Program-made: the position numbers and the translations under genes | Shown here: positions 19,493 through 21,030 of the stretch, one piece after another | Layout of the letters: each line of letters begins with the position of its first letter | Position numbering within the stretch: the stretch's first letter is position 1 | The notes under the pieces: generated by a model | Seen by the model: only the letters and a program-made list of their open reading frames with translations | What the model was told of the DNA's origin: nothing | Databases searched by the model: none | NCBI GenBank assembly: GCA_038214535.1 | Contig: JBBQRS010000086.1 | Location: 1 to 21,030 of the forward strand | Source of the DNA: JBBQRS01 sp038214535 | GTDB taxonomy: Bacteria; Chloroflexota; Anaerolineae; CG2-30-64-16 | DNA: 21,030 nt | Reading direction: 5' to 3'

Positions 19493-21030
19493 ATGCACAT
19501 TTCCTACGATCAATACCTCGACCAGATCCTCGGCGGCTGGATCGGCAAGTCTATGGGCGGCGCGATGGGCGCGCGCTGGGAGGGCTACAAGGGCTGGATT
19601 GAGATCGGCCCCGACGAGATGTTCCCGGAGACCATGCCGCCCAACGACGACCTTGATTTGCAGGTCCTGTGGTTGAAGGTGTTGGAGGAGAAGGGCGCGG
19701 CACTCACCGCCGACGACATGGCCGCGGCCTGGCTGGAAGGCTGCTGGTATCCGTTCAACGAGTACGGCATCTTCCGGCGCAACTGGCAGTTGGGCATCCA
19801 TCCGCCGATGTCGGGTCGCTTCACCAACCAGTTCTGGGAATCGGGCGAGGGCAGCCCGATCCGCGCCGAGGTGTGGGGTTACGTCTTCCCCGGCGCGCCC
19901 GACCTGGCCGCGCACTACGCCGGGCTGGACGGCACGCTCGATCACACCGAGCAGTCCGCCGGGGCCGAGCAGATGCTGGCGGCGATGTCTTCGATGGCGT
20001 TCTTCGTGCCCGACGTGCGCCGGCTGACCGCCATGTTCCGTCATTATCTGCCCGCGGACACGCCCATCGCCCGGCTGACGGAAGCCGCGTTCCAGGCGTA
20101 TGACGAGGGGCTGTCGCTGCGCGACGCGCGCGACCGCATCATGACGCTGGAGGGCCTGCCCGAAGCGTGCGACTCGCAGATCAACGTCCCCTTCACCTTC
20201 CTGGGGCTGCTCTACGGCGGCAACGACCTGGAGAAGGTGATGCGCGCGGCGCTGGCCTGCGGCTATGACACCGACTGCACCGTCGCCAGCGCGGCGGCGC
20301 TCGTGGGGCAAATCCTGGGGGCGCGGCGCATCCCCGCCGAACTGAAGGACGCGATCGGGGACGAGCTGGTGATGGGCATCGAGTACAACCGCGACGAGAT
20401 GACCATTTCGGCCCTGGCGCGCGACACGGCGCGCATCGGCGTGCTGTTGAGCGAGGCCGCACATACCGGCATCACCATTGCCGACGCGCCGGAACTGGCC
20501 CCCCTGCCTGACACCGCGCACGCGCCGGAGACCGGCCTCAGCGTCACGTATCACGGCCTGCCCGCCGTCGCGTCGGGCGAAACCGTCACCGTGACGGTGC
20601 AGATCGAGGGTGAGGCGCCCGCCGCGCAGCTTACGGTGGAAGGCCCGCCCGGTTGGAGCATCGCGCCGACCACGGCGGCGATGGGCCCTGTGCAGCGCAC
20701 GATGGATGTGACGCTGACCGCGCCGCAGCAGCCGGCGCGCTTCCCTATGCGCAATCTGTTCCGCGCCCGCCTGCAAACGACGCCGCCGGCCGAGGTCGAG
20801 TTCGGCGTGGTCGGCGCGGGGTTGTGGAAACTGTTGGGCGTCTATTACGACGCGCTGCCGCCGGAGGGCGACCCGTTGGCGTACGCACGCCGCTTCAACC
20901 ACCACTACACGTCGCTTGACCGCGCCTACATCGCCGAGCCGGAGCCGGACGTAGACGCGCTCTATCATGCCTGGTCGCAAAAGCTTGGACGGCCTGCCAT
21001 CGTGCCGAGCTACGAGCACGAGGTGGATCC
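19493..21030 (+). CDS. ADP-ribosylglycohydrolase-family protein with C-terminal beta-sandwich-like extension (partial)
   Basis: An open frame of 512 codons from the ATG at 19493 runs off the right edge. Residues 1 to about 325 match the ADP-ribosylglycohydrolase (ARH/DraG) superfamily: GGWIGKSMGGAMG (14-26), metal ligands PNDDLD (Asn51, Asp52, Asp53), IRAEVWGYVFPGAPDLAAHYA (123-143) and GYDTDCTVASAAALVGQILG (257-276; Asp259, Asp261). These enzymes use two divalent metal ions to cleave ribosyl-type glycosidic bonds. From about residue 345 a different region begins (GLSVTYHGLPAVASGETVTV..., PGWSIAP), resembling an Ig-like fold, and the frame continues past residue 460. Weak GAGAGAGA precedes the ATG. 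No signal peptide, so probably cytoplasmic. The operon context suggests a catabolic hydrolase rather than a protein-demodifying enzyme. Confidence 0.88.
   Translation, partial: MHISYDQYLDQILGGWIGKSMGGAMGARWEGYKGWIEIGPDEMFPETMPPNDDLDLQVLWLKVLEEKGAALTADDMAAAWLEGCWYPFNEYGIFRRNWQLGIHPPMSGRFTNQFWESGEGSPIRAEVWGYVFPGAPDLAAHYAGLDGTLDHTEQSAGAEQMLAAMSSMAFFVPDVRRLTAMFRHYLPADTPIARLTEAAFQAYDEGLSLRDARDRIMTLEGLPEACDSQINVPFTFLGLLYGGNDLEKVMRAALACGYDTDCTVASAAALVGQILGARRIPAELKDAIGDELVMGIEYNRDEMTISALARDTARIGVLLSEAAHTGITIADAPELAPLPDTAHAPETGLSVTYHGLPAVASGETVTVTVQIEGEAPAAQLTVEGPPGWSIAPTTAAMGPVQRTMDVTLTAPQQPARFPMRNLFRARLQTTPPAEVEFGVVGAGLWKLLGVYYDALPPEGDPLAYARRFNHHYTSLDRAYIAEPEPDVDALYHAWSQKLGRPAIVPSYEHEVD

Noticed and set aside
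19370..21019. Minus-strand open frame of 549 codons
   Set aside because: Antisense to the ADP-ribosylglycohydrolase-family gene, which has intact metal-binding motifs. No family resemblance in the minus-strand translation.
1..21030. Insertion sequence, prophage or defence island
   Set aside because: No transposase, integrase, phage structural or restriction gene is seen. The palindromes are non-coding and could at most be non-autonomous elements.

Overview
The window reads as GC-rich chromosomal DNA from a free-living bacterium. Several traits suggest Chloroflexota (an Anaerolineae- or Caldilineae-like lineage): long Ala/Pro/Thr/Glu linkers behind lipobox cysteines, a split glycine dehydrogenase (gcvPA/gcvPB), carbohydrate ABC operons without their own ATPase, and many intergenic palindromes. 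This placement is inference; there is no rRNA or marker gene here to prove it.

Layout, left to right. (1) 1-1399, minus strand: the 5' part of a gene resembling the uroporphyrinogen-decarboxylase-like family, and two co-directional proteins of unknown function, one a small membrane protein and one membrane-anchored. (2) 1637-4818, plus strand: a SplB/Rv2578c-like radical SAM protein, then a CPH-type (CopB, P1B-3) copper-exporting ATPase with its own promoter. (3) 9745-5003, minus strand: a LacI-family regulator with a consensus promoter and a LacI-type operator in its 5' leader, then a Sec-type solute-binding lipoprotein and two sugar ABC permeases. (4) 9899-13872, plus strand: a tandem glycine riboswitch with intrinsic terminator, then gcvH-gcvPA-gcvPB, most of the glycine cleavage system without gcvT. 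(5) 13969-14670: an RDD-family membrane protein. (6) 14768-21030, plus strand: a second sugar ABC system (Tat-type binding lipoprotein, two permeases), a Gfo/Idh/MocA oxidoreductase and an ADP-ribosylglycohydrolase-family protein with a C-terminal beta-sandwich-like extension that runs off the window.

How the genes work together. Regions 3 and 6 are two separate carbohydrate-type uptake systems. Neither has an ATPase gene here, so a shared MsmK/UgpC-type ATPase elsewhere is expected. Region 6 couples uptake to an oxidoreductase and a putative glycosidic-bond hydrolase, which makes it the best candidate for an undescribed catabolic pathway. Region 4 is a glycine-induced catabolic operon.

The most striking feature not explained by genes is the palindromes. 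Several intergenic gaps hold a long near-perfect inverted repeat whose ends read TTCGTAG...CTACGAA but whose stem cores differ. A second family (CCCTAACCCTCTCCC...GGGAGAGGGCCGGGGTGAGGG) has entered coding sequence twice in the gcv operon. It is read in the same frame both times, adding a C-terminal tail to GcvPA and an internal loop to GcvPB.
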